A DNA stretch of 64,000 bases from Candidatus Fermentithermobacillaceae bacterium (GCA_014896535.1 JADBKE010000007.1:194571-258570), one strand, 5' to 3'; positions 28,050-37,410 are shown, numbered from the stretch's first letter. Notes: generated by a model from the sequence alone, not told the origin. Translations and numbers: made by a program.

Positions 28050-28824
28050 TACGGTGCAGTTCAGGTTGCAGGGAACATGCATGCAACCCACAATGATGCC
28101 GGGCGACGTGGTTCGCGTAACCTGCGACCTGCGCAGGGTCAAAGCTGGGGAGATAGCAGTCTACGCTAACGGGCAGCGTCTTCTTGCCCATCGCGTCGTG
28201 GCCGTGGGGCGTTTCGGCATTATGACAAAGCCAGATTCAGTGGAGCACTTTGATGCACCTGTTCAATGGAACCAAGTCATTGGTGTAGTATCCAGCGCTA
28301 TTGACGGTACAGGTGTCTGCCGAGATCTAACATACCTGCCGGAAGGAACACAGCCGTTGCTGCCTGGGCCATCTGCGAATACTCTGTTAAGTTTCGTCCT
28401 GGTCGCTGGTGGCCGCGGTGTCTACGTTGGGAGCGGCTTAAGCCACCTTGTCGGACGGGCAAGCGGGAAACTCATTTCTGGTCATCAGGTCAGTATCGTT
28501 CAAGCAAGCGATTTTGAAGCCGCCGAGGGACAATTCGATTGTTTGATCTACCACATGTCGAGGAACTCACAAGGCTGGATACAAGAGGCTACAGCAGCAT
28601 GCCAGCTTCTCCGACGAGGGGGGCTTGTACTCATGGTGGGAAGCAGGAACGCGGCGAATGACGCTGTTAGATCTTTCTTGCCATTGCCAACAAATTCCCC
28701 CCAAACTTCTATAGTTCCGGTCATACTGGAAGCGTCGAATATTCCAAGGTTTTATTTGCGTCTGAATCGCGTAGTCTATTACGATAAGGAGGTACTTATT
28801 CTGGCTACAGTGGATGATGCCTAG
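27997..28824 (+). CDS. S26-like peptidase with Cys at nucleophile position, fused to a Rossmann-like domain
   Basis: Residues 20-110 follow the S24/S26 signal-peptidase fold: LQGTCMQPTMMPGDVV matches the G-x-S-M-x-P motif, but Cys (codon TGC) stands where the catalytic Ser should be. LLAHRVVAVG supplies His in place of the bacterial Lys, as in the SipW/ER type, and TKPDSV aligns with the TKGDAN Asp block. From about 130 to the end the protein resembles a methyltransferase-like Rossmann domain (QFDCLIYHMS, CQLLRRGGLVLMVG) without a clear SAM glycine loop. No membrane anchor is seen. In context it may cut the leader peptide. TTG 28021 with AGGAG close by is an alternative start. Confidence 0.65.
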   Translation: MSIDIRRILQTIWQIRSDTVQFRLQGTCMQPTMMPGDVVRVTCDLRRVKAGEIAVYANGQRLLAHRVVAVGRFGIMTKPDSVEHFDAPVQWNQVIGVVSSAIDGTGVCRDLTYLPEGTQPLLPGPSANTLLSFVLVAGGRGVYVGSGLSHLVGRASGKLISGHQVSIVQASDFEAAEGQFDCLIYHMSRNSQGWIQEATAACQLLRRGGLVLMVGSRNAANDAVRSFLPLPTNSPQTSIVPVILEASNIPRFYLRLNRVVYYDKEVLILATVDDA

Positions 28825-28951
28825 GTTGACGGATGAGAACGGCTGTGTGGGTTCGGGTTTCTTTTTCCGGATCGACTCGCCAGCGCCTGCCATTCGTTGG
28901 AACATGGGTCTTGCGCTACAGTAATCAGAGGTTTCCCCGTTGGACATGTGT

Positions 28952-29123
28952 TCAGAGGGCGGCTTCGCACGGTCGCTTGAACTTGCCTTTGCCGTAAAGA
29001 CGTTTGTAGCTCGCTACCCGTCTTCTCTTGGGCAAGACTTCGACGGCGGATGGGATAAGCCTCACGTCCACTCTTTCCTTCGCTGACTGGTAAGGCACGT
29101 GAGCTGTGCGGCCTGAGAATTGG
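28952..29123 (-). pseudogene. IS21-type transposase (IstA) C-terminal remnant
   Basis: A minus-strand frame reads GRTAHVPYQSAKERVDVRL followed by VEVLPKRRRVASYKR, the small beta-rich end found in IS21 IstA transposases (VxxxGRRVASHxR). The rest of the gene is gone; an IS66 end abuts it at 29124. Confidence 0.45.
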
Positions 29124-29261
29124 GTAAGCGTCAAACTGCCCCCACCTGGACTTGTGGTGCGTAGCGAAGGATGATCTCCCCGAACTTGTTGCGTGAATCG
29201 GGGAGGCTTTCTGCGATGACCAAGGCTGAACAGCAGGCACGGCGCCAGCAGTGGCGGCAGT
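29124..29261 (+). mobile_element. IS66 left-end fragment in opposite orientation
   Basis: 138 bases beginning GTAAGCGTCAAACTGCCCCC repeat the terminal part of the adjacent IS66 in inverted orientation, including its GGGGAGG ribosome site and the first codons of the tnpA-like gene ([13 protein letters not shown]). It stops where the complete IS66 copy begins at 29262, so one element inserted into, or recombined with, another. Confidence 0.8.
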
Positions 29262-30869
29262 GTAAGCGTCAAATAGCTCCCACCTTGTAGGGGACGATAT
29301 CGAGGGACCTGATTGGTTTGCTCGGGTGGGGTTGCTAGCCGTCCTTGCGGACACCTCAGGTGTCAGGCAGAGAAGGTGACCACGGAAGCAGCTCGTCGAG
29401 GTCCCCGTTCCCGAGGTTCGGGAACCTCTCGAAAAGATAGCGGAGATACTCGAACGGTATGAGCCCGTTCTCCTTGGCCGTCTCCACGATACTGTATACA
29501 ACCGCGCTGGCCCTGGCTCCCTTAGGAGTGTTGCAGAACAGCCACCCCTTCCGGCCAATCACGAAAGGCTTGATCGAACGCTCGCAGCGGTTGTTGTCGA
29601 TCTCAAGCCTTCCGTCCCGAAGGAAGTTCTGAAGTTTGTCCCGCTGGCTCCGGCAGTACCTTATGGCCTGCCCCAACACGCTCTGAGGAAGGACTTGGGA
29701 GGACTGCTTCTCAAGCCATTCCCAAAACTCGTTGAGCACAGGAACGCTCCTCTCGAGCCGGGCCCTGTATCTTTCCTCCGGAGTCGCTTCTGCCAACTCT
29801 CGCTCTATCTCGAAGAGCCTGTTGCAGAAACTCAACCCCTCAAGCGCGACCGTCGGCGAAGCGCGCTTGTCCGGAGGCAGTACCTTCAGTGCCTCATCGA
29901 ACTTCCGTCGCGCGTGAGCCCAGCATCCCACAAGGATGACATCAGGCAACTGGTCGTAACCAGAATAGCCGTCCGTGTGCAGATAACCCTTGAACCCCGA
30001 AAGGAACTTCTTCGGGTGTTTTCCAGCACGGGTGGTCTTGTAGTCGAAGAGCACGATGGGCAGACCATGTCTTCCGGTACGGTAACACCACATGTAAGAC
30101 TGGGTCTCGGCCGGACGACCGTCTTCGTGCAACACCTGCACCGTGGTCTCGTCCGAGTGCAGGATGTCGTGCTTCAGGAGTTCCTGGTGCAGTCTTTCGT
30201 AGAGGGGTTCCAGCCACCTCTCCGCCGCGTACACCACCCAGTTAGCCATGGTCTGCCGGGAAAGCTCAACCCCCAGGCGTGACCACTGCTGCTCCTGACG
30301 GTAGAGGGGCAGGCCGTTCACGTACTTTTCGTTCATGATGTACGCAACTGCGGAAGGAGAAGCCAGGCTTCCTGGGATCACCGGTGACGGTGCCGGCGCT
30401 GTTATCACCGGAGTGCTCGTCCCCTCGCGCTCACACCTGCGGCAGGAGTAAACGTACCGCACGTGCTTGACCAGTTTGACCTGCGCCGGGATGACCTTCA
30501 GTTCCTGGCGGACCTCGGTGCTCATCTCGTGCAGCCGGCCGCCGCAGTTGGGGCACACCTGCTCTTCCGGAGGCAGCCGGTATTCGATCGTCTCCACCGG
30601 CAGCCACTTCGTTGAGCCCGATTCGTCTTCCGTCCTGAAGCGCCGCAGCCAGTACCACAGCCGGTCTGGCTTTACCCCGCGGGACGCGCACCATTCCCTA
30701 GCGCTAAGGCCGCTGGCTATGTACTGCGCTATCCACTGCTGCCACTGCTGGCGCCGTGCCTGCTGTTCAGCCTTGGTCATCGCAGAAAGCCTCCCCGATT
30801 CACGCAAGTTCGGGGAGATTATGCTTCAGTCAGCAGCACAAGGCCAGGTGGGGGCTATTTGACGCTTAC
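29262..30869 (-). mobile_element. IS66-family insertion sequence (deletion derivative)
   Basis: A 1608-base element bounded by inverted ends GTAAGCGTCAAATAGCTCCCA (left) and its near-complement TGGGGGCTATTTGACGCTTAC split at the right end. It contains a single minus-strand gene that joins tnpA-like and tnpC-like parts; tnpB and the N-terminal part of tnpC are absent. No 8-base target duplication is visible (GCGGCAGT left, TTCGAGTC right). Confidence 0.85.
29356..30780 (-). CDS. IS66 TnpA-TnpC fusion transposase
   Basis: The 474-residue product starts with about 60 residues of an IS66 TnpA-like helix-turn-helix ([19 protein letters not shown], then LWYWLRRF) and continues without a stop into the TnpC zinc-finger [11 protein letters not shown], the second CRRCEREG cysteine pair, the catalytic [24 protein letters not shown] and [10 protein letters not shown], and [18 protein letters not shown]. 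The usual leucine-zipper N-terminus of TnpC and the TnpB gene are missing. ATG 30780, with GGGGAGG at 8 bases, is preferred to the TTG 30807 of the ORF track. It is either an internal-deletion product or a naturally compact IS66 type. Confidence 0.88.
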   Translation of the reverse strand: MTKAEQQARRQQWQQWIAQYIASGLSAREWCASRGVKPDRLWYWLRRFRTEDESGSTKWLPVETIEYRLPPEEQVCPNCGGRLHEMSTEVRQELKVIPAQVKLVKHVRYVYSCRRCEREGTSTPVITAPAPSPVIPGSLASPSAVAYIMNEKYVNGLPLYRQEQQWSRLGVELSRQTMANWVVYAAERWLEPLYERLHQELLKHDILHSDETTVQVLHEDGRPAETQSYMWCYRTGRHGLPIVLFDYKTTRAGKHPKKFLSGFKGYLHTDGYSGYDQLPDVILVGCWAHARRKFDEALKVLPPDKRASPTVALEGLSFCNRLFEIERELAEATPEERYRARLERSVPVLNEFWEWLEKQSSQVLPQSVLGQAIRYCRSQRDKLQNFLRDGRLEIDNNRCERSIKPFVIGRKGWLFCNTPKGARASAVVYSIVETAKENGLIPFEYLRYLFERFPNLGNGDLDELLPWSPSLPDT

Positions 30870-31096
30870 TTCGAGTCTATCCGGGATGGGGTGTGCACGT
30901 GTGCGTCCACAAGCCCCGGCATGAGGAAAAGCCCGGCACCGTCAATCACGGTGGCGCACCCCGGAGCTTCAACTTCTGATGCCGGGCCGGCCCGGGATAT
31001 GCGGTCTTCTTCCACGAGGACGGTCCGTCCCGGCAGGGTCTCTCCGTCGGGCATGAATGCGATAACGTTCTTGAAGGCTAGCACGAATATCACCAT
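30866..31096 (-). pseudogene. Amidohydrolase N-terminal fragment cut by IS66
   Basis: The frame reads GETLPGRTVLVEEDRISRAG, then FLMPGLVDAHVHTPS, the small beta domain and first metal-binding HxH motif of an imidazolonepropionase/dihydroorotase-like amidohydrolase. After about 76 residues it runs into the IS66 right end, whose TAAGCGTC supplies the stop codon. The remaining 300 or more residues are not found elsewhere in the window. Confidence 0.75.
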
Positions 31097-31366
31097 CCCC
31101 GAAAAAGTATTCGTGCTTTCTTGGACGCACCCGCAGAAACTCCTGTCACGAGTCGGGCGAGATGGGGGTTAGTCCAAACTGCCATGGTACTTCAGGACCA
31201 TCCGGGCAGGAATTGAGCGAAGACCCTCGACGGAGCAGTCCTCATAGCTGGTGGCGTACCGTCCGACAAGCCACGGGCGAAAGCCACCGATGTCATCCTC
31301 TTCGCGGCGATTTCGCGACTTGCTGCTGGTAACACCCGACCGGCTAGGCAACCACGCCCGACGCAG

Positions 31367-32650
31367 CTAGTTCCCTCGGTATAGCGGCGCGAAGCCGGGC
31401 TCCCTGAACCAGTGGTGCATATGCTCCCTGACATCCCGATCAAGCAGCGACCCGAGCTCCCTGACGAACGTCTCGTAGTCGATGCGCGTTCCGGCGTGTC
31501 GTCGGTAAATCGCCCCGAGAGCTCGCATGAGATTTTCGCGACCCGTTGACGCCTCCAGGTCCCAGAACGCCCAGCTTCCTTTGAGATACCAGTGAACGTA
31601 GTGGTCATCCAAATGGCCCAGTTCCGCTACGGGCCTCCCGTCTACCGCCAGTTGTCCTTCGATCCTCGGCACGTACGACCCGAAGAACCTGTCCGCCAGA
31701 CCCGGCTCAGCGAAAAGTTCCTCACCGATTACGTTCTGAAGGTACTGGGTAATAGCCTCCGGGAGAAAGGGTTCCGCGAACTCCAGGCTCAAGCCGATCC
31801 AGAAATGGATCGTCTCGTGGAGTGCCAATGAAAACCTTCCCGGTACAAGGCCCTCCAGTACCCAGTTGTTCGCGACCAGCTGTCCTACCAGCGAGTCTCC
31901 GCATACCCACAAGTCTCCGCGTTCAAACCCCCATTCCGCACCCTCTGGGCCGCGAGGGGATATGACGGCAACCCCTCCCCTACCGGGTATTGCGGGCCCG
32001 AAATGACGCTGCATGGCCTCGAGGCACCGGGAAAAGTCGAAAACCATGGCTGCCCTCTCCCGGTCGCTCAAACCACGCGTGTACAGGCGATACACATGTC
32101 CTCCGACAAAAACCTCGTCGCACTCAAAGCTCGGCGCGGCGCAGATGACGATGTCCTCAATAGGGCGCAGACGCTCATAGTCGCGCTCCTTCGTGTTCCC
32201 GCGGTGGGATATCCCCGGGGTCACAAGGTCCCAGCCCGCTGGCAGGTCCACGTGGAGGCGATAGGTGAAACGTTCTCGTTGCCAATCGGGATGGACCGTG
32301 GGGAAATACCGGCCAAAGCCGGAGAGCTCAACGAGATCGGGTCTTATAATACACACTCGGGAACCCTCAAAACTGTCGACGGCACCGTCCCACATGAGAA
32401 CGACCTCGGGACCTGAGGGATCCCAACCGCGTAGCTCATAGACCACGGCCGACTTATGCTGACCCACAATTTGTATCCCCAGTTCGCAGCCGCCCTGCAA
32501 CGCCTTACGCACGGTGAACCTCTTCCCGAGGTAGAACCGGAACTCCCGGGCATCTCCCGAGACGTACAGGTGGTCCGTTGCCGACAACTCGTGACGGTCG
32601 GGACGGAGAACCACCGCAATGTCATGATGTACTACCCTCATCCTGTGCAT
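31367..32650 (-). CDS. M1-like zinc metallopeptidase
   Basis: The 427-residue protein has a beta-rich N-terminal half and a gluzincin-type active site: LHETIHFW gives HExxH, and PEAITQYL, 15 residues after the second His, supplies the likely third ligand Glu. This spacing is close to, but shorter than, the M1 aminopeptidase spacing of 18. The N-terminal IAVVLRPDRHELSATDHLYV resembles the M1 saddle domain. No signal peptide is seen. Substrate unknown. ATG 32650 follows GAGGAGGGG at a good distance and comes 22 bases after the small gene upstream, so the two are probably one transcript. Confidence 0.75.
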   Translation of the reverse strand: MHRMRVVHHDIAVVLRPDRHELSATDHLYVSGDAREFRFYLGKRFTVRKALQGGCELGIQIVGQHKSAVVYELRGWDPSGPEVVLMWDGAVDSFEGSRVCIIRPDLVELSGFGRYFPTVHPDWQRERFTYRLHVDLPAGWDLVTPGISHRGNTKERDYERLRPIEDIVICAAPSFECDEVFVGGHVYRLYTRGLSDRERAAMVFDFSRCLEAMQRHFGPAIPGRGGVAVISPRGPEGAEWGFERGDLWVCGDSLVGQLVANNWVLEGLVPGRFSLALHETIHFWIGLSLEFAEPFLPEAITQYLQNVIGEELFAEPGLADRFFGSYVPRIEGQLAVDGRPVAELGHLDDHYVHWYLKGSWAFWDLEASTGRENLMRALGAIYRRHAGTRIDYETFVRELGSLLDRDVREHMHHWFREPGFAPLYRGN

Positions 32651-32672
32651 CGGAACCCCTCCTCACCGTGGC

Positions 32673-32948
32673 CTACCCTTTGCCTTCTGCCCCGCGCGGA
32701 ACCACTAATTGGACTCCGATCCCCCTGGACACCAGTTCCGCTACCTGGCGTATAAAGTCTTTTAGTTCTTGTACAAGGTCATTTCCCAAGCTCGCGTCCA
32801 GGTGAGGTGTGGTCAACGCCACCTTGTTCCGCAGCGTTTCGGGCAGGAACGCATGGATGATGAGTTCTCCCAGCTCCTGCATGCCTTCCGCACCTAATCT
32901 AGCTTCGAGAGCTTTCGTTGACGCGTCCGTTGATAACCTCAACGTCAT
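32673..32948 (-). CDS. Small helical protein of unknown function
   Basis: The 91-residue product (MTLRLSTDASTKALEARLG at the start) is mostly predicted helix, with a repeated hydrophobic pattern and a C-terminal VSRGIGVQLVVP strand. No family was recognised. The ORF track extends it to 33110, but ATG 32948 with an upstream GGGAGGTG fits better. It ends 22 bases before the M1-like gene. The overlapping plus-strand 335-codon ORF (32809-33816) is considered a shadow here. Confidence 0.45.
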   Translation of the reverse strand: MTLRLSTDASTKALEARLGAEGMQELGELIIHAFLPETLRNKVALTTPHLDASLGNDLVQELKDFIRQVAELVSRGIGVQLVVPRGAEGKG

Positions 32949-33300
32949 CTTACTACTGTGCACCTCCCAGACGATGGCGACCCGTACGGTCAAGGCCATG
33001 TATGTCAGGCAACGGCGTCTGAGAACGATTTCCACGGTGGCAGTCGTTTTCCTGCCAGGCGAAGAAGCAGCATTTCCGCATTCCACATGGGAGGCGCTGA
33101 AGGCGCTCAAACTCTCGGGGAGACTCTTACTTCAGCGGCGCCGACCTAAATGGGAAACGACGACGGCACTCGGTCGACATCCCCTGTATGAAACTGCAAG
33201 CTGGCGCTTCAACGGCTCCGGTAATGTGACTGAGCAGGAGTTTCGGAGCTCGTGTCCGAACAATCCGTGGAGACGCGACCGTCAGTCTCAGGGAGCTGAT

Positions 33301-34060
33301 ATGAAAATCGCACCGGAAAACAGGCGGATGCTCAAAGTCCGCATCGGCATGAATCCCGACTACGGCGGGCACGGGATAATGTTCGGAAGCATGGTCTTTG
33401 TGCCCTACGCGGTGGTCAGGACGTTTCTTGTCAATGTCCGTCTATCGCCCTCGCTGGACGAGGCGTTGAAGAAGTACGGGCAACGGTCAAGCTTCCGGCC
33501 GTCTCCGTCCAGTCTTTCTCGCGGCATCCTGGGGCCTTTCCTGGGTGGGTTTTTCCGGTGTCTGGGCCTTTTTCATGTCGAGCATGGTTGGGCCGTATCC
33601 CCCTATTCGCTGGGGCCCCTGTCGGCTGCTGGGTCGCTGGCGATATCATACCTGGCCTATCGCGTGACGGACGAACCGTCAGTACCGGCGTTGACCGTGC
33701 GTGCGGCGAAACTCAGCTTGTTGCCGCTGAGTCTTGGAGTTCTCCTTGCGTGGACCTATCGAGTCAGAGGTTTAGATCTTCCGGGAGTCATTTATTCTTG
33801 CCAGCGTAGCGCATAGCTACCTCACTCCCGTTGCGATCATCCTTTGCGGGGTTGCAACCAGGCTGGGGGGCGTCCTCAAGTCCAATAAGAAGGTGACCTG
33901 GGCAAGCGCAGCTTACGTAGGTGGGGGCCTTCTTACCCTTGTGCTCTCTACCCCTGGGCAGGCTATAACCCCGTCTGGTTGCTTTTCCCCATATGGGGAT
34001 GGCTTCTGCCGGCGTACCTCACGATCCTGGACCTGTGGCGGACCGCCGGAGAGAAACAAC
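33301..34060 (+). pseudogene. Degenerate membrane-protein remnant of RiPP locus B
   Basis: ATG 33301 behind AGGGAGCTGAT opens a plausible segment (MKIAPENRRMLKVRIGMNP, then VFVPYAVVRTFLVNVRLS), after which the frame becomes random and short hydrophobic stretches appear in other frames: GFSGVWAFFMSSMVG (about 33545) and ASAAYVGGGLLTLVLSTPG (about 33900). I read this as one or two frameshifted genes, at least one of them a membrane protein. No family can be named. Confidence 0.35.
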
Positions 34061-35217
34061 ATGAGAATACAGAAGATACGCTTTGAGCCCTTTGGAGGCG
34101 TAATCGGGACGGAACACCGGGTATCGCTCCTGTGGGTGGACAGAGACTTCCTCAAGTCCCGCGGGTTTGACGGCGGTCCGGTGTAGGAAGGTCCGGAGAC
34201 GGCCGGTCTATCCCGTCCCGGGGAGATGGAGATAACGATAACCACCCGGTGTAACCTCAGTTGCTCCTGCTGCTACGCGTCCTCCGGGCGTTGGGGGGGG
34301 TTCACGCGAGGTACGCGCAGGTAATGAGGACATTGGAGTCGCGAGCCGGACGGATGTCTTCCATATAGCTTTCGGATGAGGCGAGCCGCTGTGTCACCCT
34401 CACCTTCCCCATCTCGCCGGGTTTGCCAGGGAGAAAGGTTTGATACCCACGATCACCACCAACGGAACACTGGTCACGAGAGTGGGTCCGGAAGGCCAGG
34501 GGGCTCTTCGGAAGGGTCAACGTCACCGTAGATTTGCCGGGCGGCCCGCGGGACGGCTGGGTGGGACTTGCCCATTCGCTGAGAGCGGTTGAAACTCTCC
34601 GAGACGCGGGAATTACGACGGGCATGGATTCGTCCTGACCTCGGAAAACATGGGGAACATGGACCTTCTCTTCCGTGAAGCTTCGCGTGCAGGAGCCGAC
34701 AGCGTCATGCTCCTTAGACCGAAACCGTCAGGGCGCGGGAGGAGCTTGTACGGGGAGATGATGCCCGACCGGCAGAAGAGCCCCCTGCCGCTCCTTCTCG
34801 AACTGGAGGATAAGCATCACCTGCCCTTTCACCTGGACTGTGCCCTTGCGCCCATTTTGATGCGCGCGGGTGCGTCCGCGGATTCGCTAGGTTTCCTGGG
34901 AGCTTACGGGTGCATCGCCGAGTGACATGTTGCTGACGGTCGACATTGAGGGCTTCATCAGGCCCTGCAGCCATATGGACTTTCAGGCTTGCCGGGCTGA
35001 GGAACTTCCAACAGTCTGGACCAAACCCGAACTCTGGGGAGGATTTCGCGACCGGACCCCCGCGTTTTCGGGAAAGTGCCCCTGCTGTCGCCTGGCGGGG
35101 TTGTGTCGCGAAGGGTGCGCCGCTGTCAAGTTCTGGAGAGGCTTATCGCTCCGGGATGCAGATCTCGACCTCTACTGTGCGGAAGACGTTCATTGCGCTG
35201 AGAAAGACGTCCTCTGA
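34061..35217 (+). pseudogene. SPASM radical SAM enzyme, multiply frameshifted (locus B)
   Basis: ATG 34061 opens with RIQKIRFEPFGGVIGTEHRV. A further frame gives RPGEMEITITTRCNLSCSCC, holding the CxxxCxxC radical SAM motif near 34245. The middle, after more shifts, gives SRAGADSVMLLRPKPSGRGR. The end (34927-35217) gives VDIEGFIRPCSHMDFQ and CPCCRLAGLCREGC, a SPASM-type auxiliary cluster region. At least three frameshifts separate these blocks, so it cannot make a full protein unless the assembly is wrong. It sits beside an S41-type protease remnant. Confidence 0.75.
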
Positions 35218-35433
35218 TGTTCTGGGCCTTACCCACAGTTGGAAGCGACCCTCCGGCAACCTGTGGAGCGGCGAGAACTCGTTTCTCCGCACGTCCATCT
35301 ACCGCAGTTACCGGCTCGTCTGCCACCGGGATGTCTGGGGCCTGTAGACGATACGCACGAGAGAGCAAGGCATGCCCTGATCGCGGCGTCGAGTCCGCGT
35401 CGGGGAGAACGCGGGCCCGTGTGAGGCACGGGT

Positions 35434-36432
35434 CTACGAAATCATCGCCGAGAACTTCCGGCGGGATGTTAGTGCGGGACCCGCCTTCTCTACGAGCGCC
35501 TGCTTAGAAATCCTCTCGACCAGCATCCTGGACGTCTTGGCTTTCACGAACGGTTGGAAGTACTCGCTCGTCCGCCACATCACGAAGTAGCTACACGAGA
35601 CCGGCTCCGCGGCGAGCTGGGCCACGATAGCCTTCTCCCAGTAGGTCCAGAGACCACCGCCGTTCCCTCTGATATCTGTGATAAGGACCGGGCGGTCCCG
35701 GACCCCCTGGAAAAACCGGCGGAGGGCCGGGGCGTCTCCCTGCAGGTTGATGAAACTGGTTATCTGTACGTAGCCGACGCTGCTGCCGGTGAGAACCGCG
35801 GTGTACACATTCGCCGTCGGAGCCCCTTGTGTACCTATGTACCTCGGAGGTCAACTGTAGCTATGGTCCCAATTCTCGGAAGCGAAGGGTACCCGGTATT
35901 CCCCCGTGTGCGGTAACTTGAGTTGCCTCTGATACAGCCGTCTTCGGACGGGACCGTACCGCAGACGTTAAGGTGATTATGCCCCCGGGCCGCTACGTAT
36001 TCGTGGATCGGTACGCGCCCCACGTTCACCACCCTCATACCTGGACGAACTATCTGACTTATCGCCTGGTCCGGTGCCACCGCCACGACCACCTATTCTC
36101 GCCCGTTATACACCGCCAGAAACGGAGGCTATTTGCCCTCGGGGGTAGCCGCGGGAGCCGCGAGACGAGCCCCGTAATCTATCCGAGCTGACGAAGCGTT
36201 CCGGGCAACCTCCTTCAAGGTTCCTCGTTGAGTCCGCCACCAGCTTCACTATCGCAGCCGTCGTGACTGCGGTGTGTCCGTTGTTCATCTCTCTCAGCAT
36301 CTGGACGAGAGCCTGGACGAAGCTTGCATCGTCCTTCGAGGCCGCAACGGCAGGTTCGAACTCCGCCCGCCTGGAAACCCCGTTCAACCCTTCGGCCCTT
36401 GCCTTCAGGGCAGGGAAAGGCTGCCGCAACAA
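35434..36432 (-). pseudogene. S41-type peptidase, frameshifted
   Basis: Three minus-strand frames in order look like a C-terminal-processing-type S41 protease. 36106-36432 gives SFVQALVQMLREMNNGHTAV, the N-terminal helical part with the NGHT motif. 35835-36092 gives ISQIVRPGMRVVNVGRVPIH, a PDZ-like strand pair. 35434-35808 gives VGYVQITSF and LITDIRGNGGG, the catalytic-core strands. Several shifts and a stop separate them. The catalytic Ser and Lys segments cannot be placed confidently. Confidence 0.6.
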
Positions 36433-36616
36433 GCCTGAAGCACTGGAGGGAGACCGAACACTGCCTTAAGCAGCCTCGCACGCCTGTACCGTCGCAGATT
36501 CTTTTGACCTGAATGGGCCCGTTTGTCTCACATTGGGCTGACAAAAGGGAAAACTGCGTAGGGGGACGAACTTCCTACGGGGTTCTGCCTGGTGGAGAAA
36601 AATCAGGCCTCTCGCC

Positions 36617-37078
36617 ATGGCTCCGAAGCGCAAGAGGCCTGTGTTGGTTGTGGGTAGAACCCAGATCCCGTTGATCATCGTAAGGAACCTGGGCTCCAAC
36701 GTCAACGAGTACAAGAGCTGGCACGATAGATACGAGTCGGGCGATGAGGAAGCGCGGCAGGCTTTGCCCCGCTAGTGCCCCAAGTGCGGACGGAAACTGC
36801 AAAGCCACGGATGGTACTGGCGTAAGAGGAGTTTCCGCTCCCGCGGCGAGCAGACTCGCATCCTGCAGCGCCTGGCCAACGAGGCCGACCCCGACTCGGC
36901 AGTGGCAAAGGGGTCCATCTCCCGGGCTACCCTGCACCGGCACCTCCACGCCCTCGGCCTCGGCGGGGAACCCCGTTACGTGTGTGCCAATTCACTGCTG
37001 GCCGCCTTCGTCGAGCAGAAGGAACTCATCGACCAGAAGCTGCTGCTCAGGATGATCCAGGATTTGAACGGGAACTAA
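36617..37078 (+). pseudogene. DUF6431-like transposon protein remnant
   Basis: ATG 36617 opens a frame with VLVVGRTQIPLIIVRNLG that hits a TAG at 36774, then continues as CPKCGRKLQSHGWYWRK and ISRATLHRHLHALGLG (zinc ribbon and helix-turn-helix) to a stop at 37078. The CPxCG...HGWY pattern also occurs in the transposon remnant at 47.7 kb. It probably derives from the N-terminal part of a DDE transposase of that kind. Confidence 0.45.
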
Positions 37079-37090
37079 ACCCTGACCCTG

Positions 37091-37120
37091 GGCTGCCCTG
37101 GAAGCAAGGGCAGCCTTCTT
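37091..37120 (+). terminator. Candidate rho-independent terminator
   Basis: GGCTGCCCT pairs with AGGGCAGCC around a 7-base loop, followed by TTCTT. The T-run is short, so strength is uncertain. It lies just after the DUF6431-like remnant. Confidence 0.4.
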
Positions 37121-37140
37121 CGTATCACGAAAAAGTCATC

Positions 37141-37410
37141 TCAATCTGAGACAATTCGGTCAGGAAAACGTGAGACGGTATAGTCAATCAGCCGCTCTTC
37201 AACCAGCATCAAAAGATGTGCCTTGTTTATGGTGCACATTGCTCCGTAGTAGTGATGAAGGTCTTCTGACAAAGATGGCTTGAAGAGGTGCTCTTGGACT
37301 TTGACTGCAATTCCGCCTTGGTTTGTTGGACGCACATGATGCCACGCGCCAGTACTAGCGTTATATAAAGTTTGGGCCAAGTCTTGGCAGCCCATAAGTC
37401 TGCTTCCGAA
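37141..37410 (-). pseudogene. Argininosuccinate-lyase-like N-terminal fragment
   Basis: The minus-strand frame gives KVQEHLFKPSLSEDLHHYYG and INKAHLLMLVEERLID, resembling the N-terminal helices of the argininosuccinate lyase/fumarase superfamily. It ends after about 80 residues. Its upstream part runs toward the divergent fumarase gene. Either a gene fragment or a short paralogue; the call rests on a weak resemblance. Confidence 0.35.

Noticed and set aside
28821-29558. 245-codon minus-strand ORF spanning IS66 ends
   Set aside because: Ser/Arg-rich translation of IS66 ends; the same text recurs at 40825-41055 because both carry the same IS end.
32809-33816. 335-codon plus-strand ORF
   Set aside because: Its first 100 codons are antisense to a small helical gene and read as random (MPSAPNLASRAF-type composition); only the part from 33301 looks gene-like, and that soon degenerates.
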